From the NCBI RefSeq assembly GCF_051622035.1, contig NC_135361.1:27955205-28019204 (forward strand): 64,000 nt of DNA, given 5' to 3'. The stretch comes from Arctopsyche grandis. Taxonomy: Eukaryota; Arthropoda; Insecta; Trichoptera; Hydropsychidae. This document shows, piece by piece, positions 36,940-47,302 of this stretch; the stretch's first letter is position 1, and the number at the start of each line of letters is the position of its first letter. The notes beneath the pieces were generated by a model that saw only the letters and a list, made by a program, of their open reading frames with translations, was not told the DNA's origin and made no database searches. Both the position numbers and the translations under genes were made by a program.

Positions 36940-37456
36940 ATGGCTGAAGAATTGAGAAAATACCTCACTCAGTTATTAGAGAAGTATACTTCTTTTGCCT
37001 ACGATATTATTCGATAGTGGAGGCAGTGTATTTTATGCATGTTATTTGTTTCCAGGGTTAACGGACTATACTGTATAGTGATAACGGACAGAGACGGTGT
37101 TCCTTTGGTAAGGGTGGCCACCGAACGAGCTCCTCAACTCGCTCTCAGATCTACATTCATTTCAACCTTCGGCATGGCAACTGATCAAGGAAGTAAACTT
37201 GGACTAGGCAAAAACAAATCTGTTATTTGCATGTATTCAAATTATCAGGCAAGTATAAAAGTCCACAAACACATATAATTTTTTATTTAACGATCAATTA
37301 ATCAATTTTGGCTTTCAGGTGATTCAAATAAATAAACTACCACTTATAATAACGTTTATTGGCAGTGATAATTGCAACACTGGGCACATCTTATCATTAG
37401 AAACGCTTATTGAGCCGCTCTTGAAAGATTTGAAAATGGCTGTAACTGAATCATGA
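36940..37456 (+). CDS. LAMTOR3: LAMTOR3 (MP1), Ragulator scaffold subunit, complete, 3 exons
   Basis: LAMTOR3 is a roadblock-fold protein that pairs with LAMTOR2 in the lysosomal Ragulator complex, which anchors Rag GTPases and mTORC1 and scaffolds MEK-ERK. Exons are 36940-36983, 37056-37248 and 37319-37456, giving 124 aa, the same length as the human protein. Landmarks are MAEELRKYL at the N-terminus, VITDRDGVPLV, ALRSTFISTFGMATDQGSKL and KNKSVICMYSNYQVIQ. The first junction splits the codon AA|G. The second intron starts with GC (CAG|GCAAGT) and ends TTTCAG, so it is a GC-AG intron; the frame only works with this join. An AATAAA lies at 37553-37558. Confidence 0.97.
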
Positions 37457-37667
37457 GAATCGCACTTTTCTTAACATAACGTTATGCTGTATTTATATTG
37501 TCTAAGTATATTTTAATAATGTATATTGAAAAAAAAGTGTATGTATCAGTAAAATAAATATATAACTCTTACAAATAAAAATGTTTATTACAAAAAAAAA
37601 ACTTTAAATTTACTACTGATTGAAAACAACACATGTGTATATGATTTGATTTTTAAAATTTTAAATG
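37457..37667. terminator. Shared convergent 3' region of LAMTOR3 and GRHPR
   Basis: Only 211 bases separate the two stop codons. The plus-strand AATAAA for LAMTOR3 is at 37553-37558, and a minus-strand AATAAA for GRHPR is at 37584-37589. Each signal points towards the other, so cleavage 10-30 bases beyond them would make the two mRNA 3' ends meet or overlap. Confidence 0.7.
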
Positions 37668-39281
37668 TTAAAATACGGGAGTTAGAGGATTTTGTCCTTG
37701 AAGTCCCAAAATTAGGTTTAGAGCTGATAGTTGAGCCATGTCATATCTAGTTTGACGTGTGGCACTTCCCAAATGTGGTGTTATAACTGAAAATATAATA
37801 TTATGTGATTATCTTACATAAAATTGGTAAATTTTTGGCATTCATCTTTTAAAACTTACAACAATTGGATAACGAGTTTAACGGGTGTTCTTTGGGCAAC
37901 GGTTCCGGGGTCGTAACGTCCAGACCTGCTGCATAGATTTGTTTGGTATTCAACGCATTGTATAATGCTTCTTGATCGATAACACCTGAAGTTAAAACAT
38001 GTTCAAACAGTTATTCATATTTAAATATTCATTTCAATAGCCGACATGTAATACCTCCTCTGCTGACGTTAATTAGAATAGCCGTCTTTTGCATTTTGGA
38101 AAAAGCATTAGCATCCATCAAATTTGTTGAAGTTTCATTCAAAGAACAACATATGAAAATAAAATCGCTTCTAGTCAGCAAATCGTCAAACGGCACAAAC
38201 TCGGCTCCGAGTTCAGCAGCTTTAAACATATTATGATTAACAATTTTAAATTAAAACTATATATGAATACTATATATTTATGTAAAACACATACCTTCAG
38301 GCTTTTCCTTGTGGCCACAGTAGAGAATTGTTTTCAATTCAAAACCTTTCAGACGATTCACTATCATTTGTCCGATTCCGCCAAGACCGACGATACCTAC
38401 TGTGCTGCCTTTAATATCCAGACCCAACATCCGTTGTGGACCAATCTCCCAATTTCCACTGAAATGATTTAAATGATAATAATAAAATTAAACTTAAAGA
38501 ATGAAAACTTTAACACACAAACATATTGACGTACGATTTCACTTCTTCGATTCTTTCGGGCAGTCTGCGAGCTGTTCCAACCATCAGAAGGATTGCGACA
38601 TCAGCTACAGCCGCATTTAGGACATCTGGAGTGTTAGTGAGGATAATATTACGAGCTTTAAGTTCATCCTTGTCGATATGATCAACACCAGCCGACATGG
38701 ACGCAACCACTTTGAGTTGACTCCCTGTTTTAAGAATTTTTTCTGATCTGTTAAAAGCACTGAATACAGAAACCAATTAAATAAGTTTAATCAAAATAAC
38801 ATACCAGCCTTATTAATCAAATCACTGTCCAATCTCACGGAAGAGCTCCATATGATTCCTTCGACTCCGGCTATTAATTTTTCTATTTCCTCGCGAGTTT
38901 TAACCTTGTCTTCGAATCCATTAGTAGATATTTGAATAATTTCACATCTAAAACAAAACAAATTTATAAAGTAAATTTGTTTTTCGGAATTTTATTTTGA
39001 TAGTTGAGGTTTTTTTACTTATTGCGGAGGATTTCCATTCCTACATCAGGATACTCCGTACTCGTGACGAGTACTTTGGGTAACTTTTGATCAGTCATTT
39101 TCCACGAACACGATGACTGTCTCTCGTTGACTGCCTATTAAATTAACACATTGATTTTAGTAGTACAATACCGCACTTTATCTAATTTAGATAAGGAACT
39201 TACAGTGTGTTCACGGAAAACTTTATTATGTACAGACGCTAGAATTGAAATAAAATTATTGTGACTTTTTTGAAATAGCAT
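37668..39281 (-). CDS. GRHPR: Glyoxylate/hydroxypyruvate reductase, 8 exons, with possible mitochondrial leader
   Basis: This NAD(P)H-dependent D-2-hydroxyacid dehydrogenase reduces glyoxylate to glycolate and hydroxypyruvate to D-glycerate. Exons (minus): 39204-39281, 39019-39134, 38805-38947, 38535-38724, 38295-38458, 38055-38219, 37860-37985 and 37668-37786, all phase-consistent with GT-AG introns. From the ATG at 39098 ([11 protein letters not shown]) the protein is 328 aa, the same length as human GRHPR. From the ATG at 39281 it gains an in-frame 38-aa leader. Visible motifs: [10 protein letters not shown], the Rossmann loop GLGGIGQ (commonly GLGRIG), NVSRG (catalytic Arg), TTPEP (Glu) and TPHLGSA (His). 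The leader ([14 protein letters not shown]...) is basic and lacks acidic residues near its start, like a mitochondrial presequence. Confidence 0.96.
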
Positions 39282-39518
39282 TACGCTACGGTATTTTTGT
39301 CTCACGGAGGCATATTGAACTAGTTTTATTGGGCAGGTTTTAAATGTACATATACTGATAAAATACGTATTTCAAAACTGATAGTGACTAATAAATCTTA
39401 TATATAGAGGTACAATAAAATATACATTTTTCTATAAAAGAAAATATACACCTCTTATGGGTGCTAGTGACGAGTAAAAATATTGTAATTCCTTGTTAAT
39501 CTTAAAATTTAAATTTGT

Positions 39519-40625
39519 AACGTGACGTTCTCCCAGCCGTCCCATCAAGGCAACGTTGACCCTTATTTCGGGTGGCCACACTCGGTGCCATCCTGCCGCG
39601 GGAAAGAAGACGAGACCCAACTCTCGTTCATTCGCATTTCGGTCGTCCACGGGTACAGACGTGCCCCCTCCCTCGATCTCTCCCAAGCCGTCTCCAGAGA
39701 AGACGGGCCCAGAGATCCGCCATCTTGTTGAAGAACCACGAGACGGTTGAGTGTATCATCACTCCCTCCCCCGAGTTCCAACAGTTCGTCACCTGTATCT
39801 CCACGCAGCTTCTTATAGAAGCATCAGCCGCTGGAAGACCGACCAGGTGACCCAAGAGCCAGCTTCACGACGGCTGCGCGGCAGCTATAGACGAGACGAG
39901 GATTATAATCATGAATGTAAGGCAGGGAAGGTATGTTGACTGTATCCCGGCCTAACGAAACACATGTTGTGTAGTTTGTAAGAGGATCGTTTATTTTTGT
40001 TCAATTGTTACATTGGTTATTGTATGTACGAAGAGGTTGAGCTTCGGAGAAGTGAGCTGGTTGAACTCCAGAGGTTCACTCTGGTGTTGGGAACTGGTGC
40101 GTCGCTTTATATACGTTCTGGCTTGAAACGTGCCGTGTGCAGATACTTTGTCTTCGTTTCCAGGACACGTGTTTTATGGTCACGTGTTGACCTGTTTTCA
40201 AGGCACGTGTCTTCGGTACACGTGTGGCTTATATCTATGGGGTCAACGCCACGCGTAAATGACTTTTCAGACATGTGTTACGGTTGCCTGATGACATCAC
40301 TGTTGGGTTTCGTTCGTTTTACGATCAAGCGATGAACTCTTTCTCCTGGAATGGTCGAAGGGGACGTTGCCCTTGAGTTATGCATGTTTGTACAGGATCG
40401 ATGATGTGATCACTGGTTTTGATTCGTAAAAACACAAGTCGTGCTAGATTCCTACAGGAACTTCACGACTACTACAAAACATCCTAGGTTAGTCATTCTG
40501 TTCCCTTTGACCCCCACCCCGGAACGAACGCACCTGGAAGAACGAACAAACGTATCCCTGTAACGTAGCCAGTAACACTCCCCGCGAGAGAGTTGTATTC
40601 CCGCGTAAATACGTTCTGTCACAAA
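39519..40625 (+). mobile_element. LTR-like repeat, copy 2, interrupted
   Basis: It starts TGTAACGTGACGTTCTCCC like the repeat at 30775 and resumes after about 40480 with CTAGGTTAGTC, CCTGGAAGAACGAAC and CGCGTAAATACG, which parallel 31138-31215. The middle (39917-40478) is a different repeat inserted into it. Open frames on both strands of 39522-39939 follow the base composition and match nothing I know. Confidence 0.5.
39917..40478 (-). mobile_element. Solo-LTR-like repeat, copy C
   Basis: On the minus strand it starts TGTAGTAGTCGTG and ends CCTGCCTTACA, with TATA-like GTATATAAAG and AATAAACGATCC in the LTR order. It is the intact counterpart of copy B (34694-36382), and comparing the two defines the TRIM insertion there. 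I found no matching target duplication, so the exact ends may be off by a few bases. Confidence 0.58.
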
Positions 40626-43600
40626 TTTGAATACAAATTGATTAATTAATCAATTTAATGTTTATTTAAGGCGGTCGGTGGAGTAGTTCCATCCATCGAA
40701 CATACAATGAAGAGTGCAAACGAGAAGACGCGGTAGCAAGCAGACAATTAGATGAAAAAAAACACGAAGACGTAGAGAGACCGCTCTCATCCTGAGAATG
40801 GCCTCAGAGTAATGTTCGTGGCCCTCCACGAATATTTGCGACGCGCTACAACCCATTGGCAGCCTGAAGAGATCACGGTAGCAGTTGTCATATTGAACCT
40901 TTATCTTCTTCATTGTTTCCCGCTTGTATCTGGTCCAAAGTTTCCAAAAAAGGACATAAATAATTGTCTCTTAACTTCTACACTGGAGTGGTAAAACCGT
41001 CTTGCCAGCATATTTGTTTTTTGTTTATATTTATTCACTTCAAATTCTCTCGACTTTTCTGAATAGTAAGTAGAAAAATCTCTCGACGTTTTGAAATTGT
41101 TTTCATTTTATAAAAAGTTTTACTTACATAAACTTACAATCATGATATAGATAGCATTATATTTATTATCTATACACTCTATTGAAGGAAAATCCATAAT
41201 GTACATATGTATATATTAATCATTACAGCATAGAAAATAGATAAACCTGTTAAGTTTCAATATACGATTCAAGTATATCATTTAAAAACGATATTATTCA
41301 TTGACGATATAATCAAATAAAAATTTATTATGTAACTAACACTAACCAGTACTTTGCAATCTTTATTCGAATATTGCAGTATAACAGTGTCATTTGAAGT
41401 ATAACAAATTTTGTGGATTTTTTGAACACCGTTCGTAATATCAAACTGAAACTTAGTATCGATGACTGAAATTCTTATCGATATGAGGTTAATTTTTTTC
41501 AATTTTTTTAGTTAACCGGAAATGGTACCTCCCGTTATACATATGTAGGTGTCTTCCTTTTTTTATTTCAATTATCTCCCAAACCGCTAACCCGATGACT
41601 TTTTTTTACATGTAATACAAATTATAAATGTTATACCCTAATATTTTTACCTCAAACGGAAGTAGTACTTTTACTCTAGAGAATCGAGGTATTTTATGTT
41701 TTTCTCAGAAACCTTTTGGTTTATTGAACTGAAATTTCATAAAATTTGATATTTACGTTGACTGGAAATGGTTATCCCCAGAGAGATGTAATAAGAATAG
41801 AGGGGCCCTTACGAATAAATAATTGTTGTCAATTTTACGCGGTACGTCTTTATAAATACGCTACATCGTACGGAATACAATCGGATCAATTTACTTATAA
41901 AAATGTATCCCATGTTGTTTTTTGTGTGTTTTTGAATGTATTGTGCAATTTTTACCGATACTTGCCCATCTTACGAGTAATATAAACAAACAGAGAAGTT
42001 TTTATCGGACATACGTCGAGCACCAAGCGTCAGATACGACTGATGCTAAAATTATTTAGATCTGTCCGTGGACAGAATGTCACTTGACAACAAAAGAACA
42101 CCTTAAGCCACTTGTATTAATATTACATTTCTCTGCTTGTATATATGTATGTAAGTTCTATGATAAGTGTGTATGTATTTCTTTTTTAGTTAGTTTAGAG
42201 TATTTTTTTCAAATGAAATTTTATATACATATAAATAATTTAATTGTTATTTTTTTTACTAAAATAAACATTTATAATCTCACAATACGCCAGCCGAGAA
42301 CGAGTGAGTTATATACACATTTTTCAGATTTACGTACAAAGATAATATAATGTATATTTTTTATTAGTGTTTTCAAATGTCTGAAAGAGATTAATGTACA
42401 TACATATATAATAATAAAACGCAATTTTTTTTTCATTTAATATTAAAAATAGATTCAGAAATTTTATACTGTATTTTTATATGGCGCATTTGATAAAATA
42501 TAACCAGGTTAAAAAAGATCATAATAATTCACTCACTCTGGAGTGGACAAGGACAAGGCTGGGTGTGATAAAAATTACATACAGAAGCACAACCAGGATT
42601 GAATAGTTAAATGGAAACAATTTTTTGTATTTCCTGCACAATGTTCATATTATTGTTGCCACAAACAGTGTTCAACAATATTAAAATTTTATCTATATAT
42701 ATTATTATAGGTATACGAATTATATATATGGGTTATATGAATATTTATTTAACAATATTTCTAAAAATGAATTTAATATCTGCCGTCAATTAACATTTTG
42801 CTCAAATCAAGAGATGTACAAGTGCACCTTTGTACCTAAAGAATTATGTATTCTCATACGTTTATGCAGCAATATACATAAATATATAGTTAATGCCATA
42901 TAGTGAGATATTTTAATGCCATAGGAAAATCTACCATTTTTGAACTTTTGGTATTTCATAAAATTATAAATAGCAATTTTCCAAGCTTAAAAGTATAACT
43001 ATTATTATGGCGCTGATACATCCATTATCCCAACCTTGGTTATCTGGATTATATTATGTAAGATAAAAAAAAGCGGATTTTAGTAATTATAAAAACATTG
43101 CGAAATGATCAGATTGTATTTTCATGTGATTCATTCAAAAGCGATAATACGGGTAGTCAATATTGTATGAAAAAACGGTATTTTCTATTTCTTCTTCCCT
43201 CAATTTGTTAGATTATATTAATCCTCATTTAGTCTAAGCAGCTGAGGTACTACTGTATTAGAAAAAATGTACGCTATAATTAATGGAACATAATATATGT
43301 ATATGTACCTACATGTTGTAAATATAATGACAATAACTCTTTTGGAGAATGGTCAAATTGAGAACTATCTTTTTCAGAATATCTGAAAGGGTTTTTTTTT
43401 ATAATCTAATAGCAATTATACAATAAGTTTATGCGAAAGCTACATTTAATTGGTCAATTACAAGTCGCAGTCAGTAAGTTCATATATTTAGGTTATATTA
43501 ATTCTCCAGAATAACGTAGTATTTTTAAAGTCGAATTTTCAGGATAAAAATTCTTAAAAACCAGATTTTCAAAAAAAATATTATGTGTGATATTCTACAA

Positions 43601-43900
43601 AATTAAAAGTTTTAAATTTCACCAATGAATTGTAATAAACCAAAAAAATGTATTGGCTGATTCACATTCCTTTCAGCAACTCTAAAAGGTATCATGAAGT
43701 TCTGAAAATAGTCTAGTATGTTCGAAAATATATGCAATGGTCTAAGTATAATAAAAAAAATTATAACTATACTAAAGAAAATTCTGAAATACTCTTGGGG
43801 AATAATCTCGACTTCTTCATAATAATGTAAGATCAAAATATGTATCTCTATAAGTGTAGTAAAAAAATTGAATTGTAGAAATGAAATAAAAAGCCTTCTA
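40626..43900. other. Intergenic; decayed repeats
   Basis: The stretch 41410-41760 is related to 56095-56470 (both contain GAAATTCTTATCGA, ACCGGAAATGGTACCTCCC and CTCTAGAGAATCGAGG), an old dispersed repeat. Around 43020-43262 the ends and some inner phrases (TTATCTGGATTA, GATTCATTCAAAAGCG, TGAGGTACTACTGTA) suggest a second, heavily decayed pogo-like copy. No open frame here looks like a protein gene. Confidence 0.45.
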
Positions 43901-43995
43901 AATTAAATAATTATTATATTTATAGAATTAAAAACAAATTTGCTCAATGTACATGATTCAATGACTACTGATTTTGAATAGTAACGAAAATTCAT

Positions 43996-44169
43996 TCAAG
44001 GCCAAGTCGGTTGTTCGCCTTCTTTGACATTGCCGCCATATAGGGCGCTCTTGTCACGGAAGCGAATCATTCTCTCGGTTTCCTTAACATCTAAGAAATG
44101 ACCAAATCCAAAGCCGATAAAGGGGATGATCATCACCCAGGCTTCTCTAGTGATACCGAAGATGGCCAT
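43996..44169 (-). CDS. NDUFB1: NADH dehydrogenase subunit NDUFB1 (MNLL), 57 aa
   Basis: NDUFB1 is a small single-pass accessory subunit of mitochondrial respiratory complex I. The frame reads MAIFGITREAWVMIIPFIGF, continues GFGHFLDVKETERM and IRFRDKSALYGG, and ends EQPTWP before TGA. The pattern of one N-terminal membrane span, then GxxLDxKxxERxxxFRxKS and a C-terminal Trp matches animal NDUFB1 in order and length (human 58 aa). The ATG is one base after the stop of another short frame in the same exon, so translation would need leaky scanning, reinitiation or an alternative 5' end. No clear canonical AATAAA was seen downstream. Confidence 0.9.
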   Translation of the reverse strand: MAIFGITREAWVMIIPFIGFGFGHFLDVKETERMIRFRDKSALYGGNVKEGEQPTWP

Positions 44170-44170
44170 T

Positions 44171-44305
44171 CTATTGAATATTCGCTATCTGCTTTTGCCT
44201 CTTCCACTTCTGAGTATTCGAATAGTCGGAGTAGATCGATGAAATCGCAATCGTAGGAAATATCACGACTATTGCGTATCGCTTTATTATATTGGTAATT
44301 CCCAT
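44171..44305 (-). CDS. Unrecognised 44-aa single-pass microprotein, first ORF of the NDUFB1 exon
   Basis: The frame starts MGITNIIKRYAIVVIFPTIA, continues ISSIYSDYSNTQKWKRQKQI and stops TAG, followed by a single base and then the NDUFB1 ATG. A hydrophobic segment at residues 10-24 is preceded by Lys-Arg and followed by a polar, strongly basic tail. This resembles small inner-membrane proteins of mitochondria. A consensus 3' splice site (TTTGTTTCTCCACAG) ends at 44310, four bases before the ATG, so the ORF begins right at the start of the exon. I do not recognise the family. Its placement argues it is real rather than a chance frame, but homologues in other insects are needed to prove that. 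Confidence 0.6.
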   Translation of the reverse strand: MGITNIIKRYAIVVIFPTIAISSIYSDYSNTQKWKRQKQIANIQ

Positions 44306-44311
44306 GAGTCT

Positions 44312-44635
44312 GTGGAGAAACAAAAAATAATGATTATGCATTGTTGTTTTCAGGTTATGAATGAATATGTCACGGACGTATCGAGTATGGAATGGCTATT
44401 TGTTGACGTTTCGACCAATTTCTAGATATGAATGCAATACGGTGCAACTGACAAATAATATATTCAAGGAGTTGGAGACGTCAGATGATGCAGAGAGGGG
44501 TGGAAGGGGGCAGAGGACTTCCTCACTTGTTAGATAACAGCGGCGGACCTCACTCCACCACTCCAGCAAATGTGATCGAAATTTCGAGATCTTAATACTG
44601 GATACTACGGCCATGGATTACGATATATTTGACAA
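44312..44635 (-). other. Intron and possible 5' exon of the NDUFB1 transcript
   Basis: Upstream of the NDUFB1 exon on the minus strand, a candidate donor ACAA|GTGAGG lies near 44526-44535. An open frame (44396-44614, starting MAVVSSIKIS) crosses it. Joining that frame to the NDUFB1 exon gives an early stop, so it is more likely 5' UTR or unrelated. The region ends where the 204-bp MITE is inserted. Confidence 0.3.
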
Positions 44636-44839
44636 GGTAATTGGACTATTCGTCACATTGGGGTGGTCACAAAGACAATTTTTGCCATGAAAATCGCGAA
44701 TACACAATATTTGGCACTCAAGTTCTCGTTACTATGATAGTTATCGTTAGTATGATGGACTTTTCGGCTGCCAGATGTTCCGTTATAGAGATTTTAGTGA
44801 CTTTGTGACGAGTAATTTGTGACCAGTAATCACCGAACC
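44636..44839. mobile_element. 204-bp MITE with 9-bp TSD (ATTTGACAA)
   Basis: Almost identical to the element at 21154-21357, same length. Exact 9-bp duplications ATTTGACAA lie at 44627-44635 and 44840-44848. Near identity of the two copies points to recent movement. Confidence 0.93.
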
Positions 44840-44848
44840 ATTTGACAA

Positions 44849-45019
44849 GGTTCGGTGATTATTCCGCAAAAAGCGGTCTCGCGCACGTCACGAAAATCTC
44901 AATCACGGTACATCTGGCACCCAAAAACTCACGAAATATTGTACTAACGAGATCTCGAGTGCCAGATATTTCGTATTCGCGATTTTCTTGGTAACGATTT
45001 GCGCAATAATCCTTTTACC
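44849..45019. mobile_element. 171-bp MITE of the same 9-bp-TSD family, adjacent copy
   Basis: It starts GGTTCGGTGATTATTCCGC and ends GCAATAATCCTTTTACC, the same terminal GGT...ACC and GATTATT signature. Its left flank is ATTTGACAA (shared with the neighbour) and its right flank is GTTTGAAAA, matching in seven of nine positions. This fits an older insertion whose duplication has drifted, with the 204-bp element landing beside it later. The body has a CTCACGAAATATT/AGTGCCAGATATTTCGT palindrome. Confidence 0.75.
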
Positions 45020-45600
45020 GTTTGAAAATAGTACATATTTCATTTGGGTCTACCTCGTTCCACCAACTTGCAATTTTTCAACCGTTTCGGTGTGTTTCAT
45101 CGCCGAGTTTGTATGTATACAAAAAACATATACGATAATGTTTTACATAGTGACATACTTATTTGACGAAATAAACATTAACTTTCAAAAAAATATAGTA
45201 GAGATTGGTTTTCAAACGTTTTTTTAAAGGTAATGTTTAAAAGTAAATAAATCTATGAATGATCACAATATGTCTAAAGTATTACATACATGTATACAAA
45301 AAATCCAGTTTCTATTTCATAAATTAGATTATTTATTACTATTTCATAAAATTCATCTTGATTTGATAAGTCATCCCAAGAAAATTTTAAAATAAATGGT
45401 TCGACACTCTTTGTCACGTACTGAAGTGTGACTAAGCTGCAGAAAATTCGCGCGAGTTCATCTGACGCATTTTATTTTGTGACAATCACGTTGCTGGTAG
45501 AGGCCAGTTGCATATTTTTATGTCGTATTTAAAACTGTATGTTCTATTTTTGCGACTAAGTGATTGCGGGACAAAAAAATCGCATGTGCGTTTGAGGCTT
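45020..45600. other. Intergenic; nothing recognised
   Basis: A+T-rich sequence without repeat ends or coding signal that I can support. The plus-strand open frame at 44988-45227 starts inside a transposon end and resembles nothing known. Confidence 0.4.
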
Positions 45601-45603
45601 TAA

Positions 45604-46131
45604 AGGCCAGACCGCACTATGCAACCGCGACGCGACACGATAGTGCGCGGCCAAATATTGTTTGTATGAAATTGCATGAGATAGAACGCACTACGAGTCA
45701 CGCGACACCGCGCGACAGAGTTGCCTTTTGTATTATGGGGGCGTATGGAGTGAAATGACGGATATGTTAAGGCACGACTGTTTAATCTGATGGGTGGAAA
45801 GAAAGTAAAGGCCGGGCCGCACCGTGCAACTTTGTCGGCTGACTAGTTGCGCGACACGAAAAAATGTATGGAAATGTGTGCGACAAACAAGTTGACGGGT
45901 GTGGCATGTCCCATCTACCTGCATGCATTGGTCTGGTCACCCTCAACCAAGTCGCTCGCAAGTCGCACGGTGCGGTCTGGCCCTAAAGTAGCAACAGACA
46001 ACTTGGCCGAGTTGGTCCCAATTCGCAGGATGGTGACCGAAACTCGACCATGTCGTATAGCCGCACGGCATCAACTTTGCCGTGTCCTGTGGCGTCGCAG
46101 TAGTGCAATGTCGCCTAGTGCGTTCGGACCT
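45604..46131. mobile_element. Harbinger-type MITE with another nested inside
   Basis: Ends AGGCCAGACCGCACTATGC and the complement of AGGTCCGAACGCACTAGGC are flanked by 3-bp TAA on both sides (45601-45603, 46132-46134), the TWA target typical of PIF/Harbinger. A second element sits inside at 45809-45983 (ends AGGCCGGGCCGCACCGTGC and GCACGGTGCGGTCTGGCC), also between TAA triplets. No coding capacity. Confidence 0.8.
45809..45983. mobile_element. Nested Harbinger-type MITE
   Basis: Inverted ends with the CGCACCGTGC core, flanked by TAA at 45806-45808 and 45984-45986, inside the 45604-46131 element. The boundary is uncertain by about one base. Confidence 0.7.
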
Positions 46132-46134
46132 TAA

Positions 46135-47302
46135 AGGTCTGACCGCACTATACGACAACCGAACGATCCTTCACTTCACAACAGTACGCGACAGTCGCAT
46201 GGCGTAGAACGACGCCTTGCGTCAAAGTTGACTTTTCGACCAACTTTGACGCAAGGTGTCGTTATTCTCCTTCTTCATATCGTGACTTTGAAATAGCATG
46301 TAGCCATAATCTTTTGTGTTTTCTCGATTGTTCTTCCTCGCATATCAAATATACTATAATAGCGTCTGTTGCGTCCATTTTGCTCCGAGGTATCGAACGA
46401 ATGATTGACATAATCTGCCGTTCAAGTGCGGTTTACCTAATATTGTCGCACACTGTTGTGGAGTGTCGGATTGTTCGGTTGTCGTATAGAGGTCTGTTCA
46501 TACTTAACAGCACTGCACGACTCCGTTTCAAATATGTCATTTTATTACATTTCTATTCATATCTACCTACACGTCGCGGTCACGTCACGCTTACAGCACT
46601 TTGGCCGAGTGCAAGGCAAAATCGGCTTACTTATACATTACAGGCCATGACGATACGGCGCAATATTGGTTACGTCGTATTGTCGAGTACTTACAATATG
46701 AATGCATACACGTGCATTCGTAGCTACGCGTCAGAATACAAGTCAGCAAAAATGTTTCGGCGTTTATCGAACGAAAAATTATGTATAATCGCGTTGTTGT
46801 TGGAAGAAGAAGCTCAAGAAGGCAATAAAAAAGCACGGAGGCTATTTGATGTGCATCCCATGTTAAAAAATAGAAAAACCGAAGGAGAGTTTTGGACACT
46901 GTATATGGAGCTTGTGGATGATGGACAAAAATATTTCCGTAAAAAAATAATTTTTTTTTTAAATATTGGCGCCAAAACCATGTTGAAAGATTGAACAGCT
47001 GTCAACTGTCACTATTGATAATTGGTCCAAAACATCAAAGCGGCAGACTCATGGCACGTAATTTGCGTGTATATATCTCCACGATGGCCAAAAAGACGGA
47101 TACAATACGTTGACGGATGTTGCTGTAAGGTATGAACAGGAAATGTCGGGTACTGCTGTAAGCCTGCCGTGGCGTAAACGTGACGGTTGAAATGAACATA
47201 CCCATACAAAATGTACCAAATAATACTTTTCGTACGGCCGGATACCTGCTGAAGTCGGTTCGTGCCGACTAGGTATGAACAGACCTTAGTGCGGTCAGAT
47301 TT
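46135..47302 (+). mobile_element. Harbinger-type element with a transposase N-terminal remnant
   Basis: It directly abuts the previous element and shares its TAA. The left end AGGTCTGACCGCACTATACG matches the complement of the right end (AAATCTGACCGCACTAAGG), with TAA again at 47303-47305. A frame at 46752-46994 reads MFRRLSNEKLCIIALLLEEE, then VHPMLKNRKTEGEFWTLYMEL and VDDGQKYFRK. This resembles the N-terminal region of PIF/Harbinger transposases and stops before the DDE domain. It is an internally deleted copy; fragments of the same element lie at 31.24 and 32.2 kb. Confidence 0.8.
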
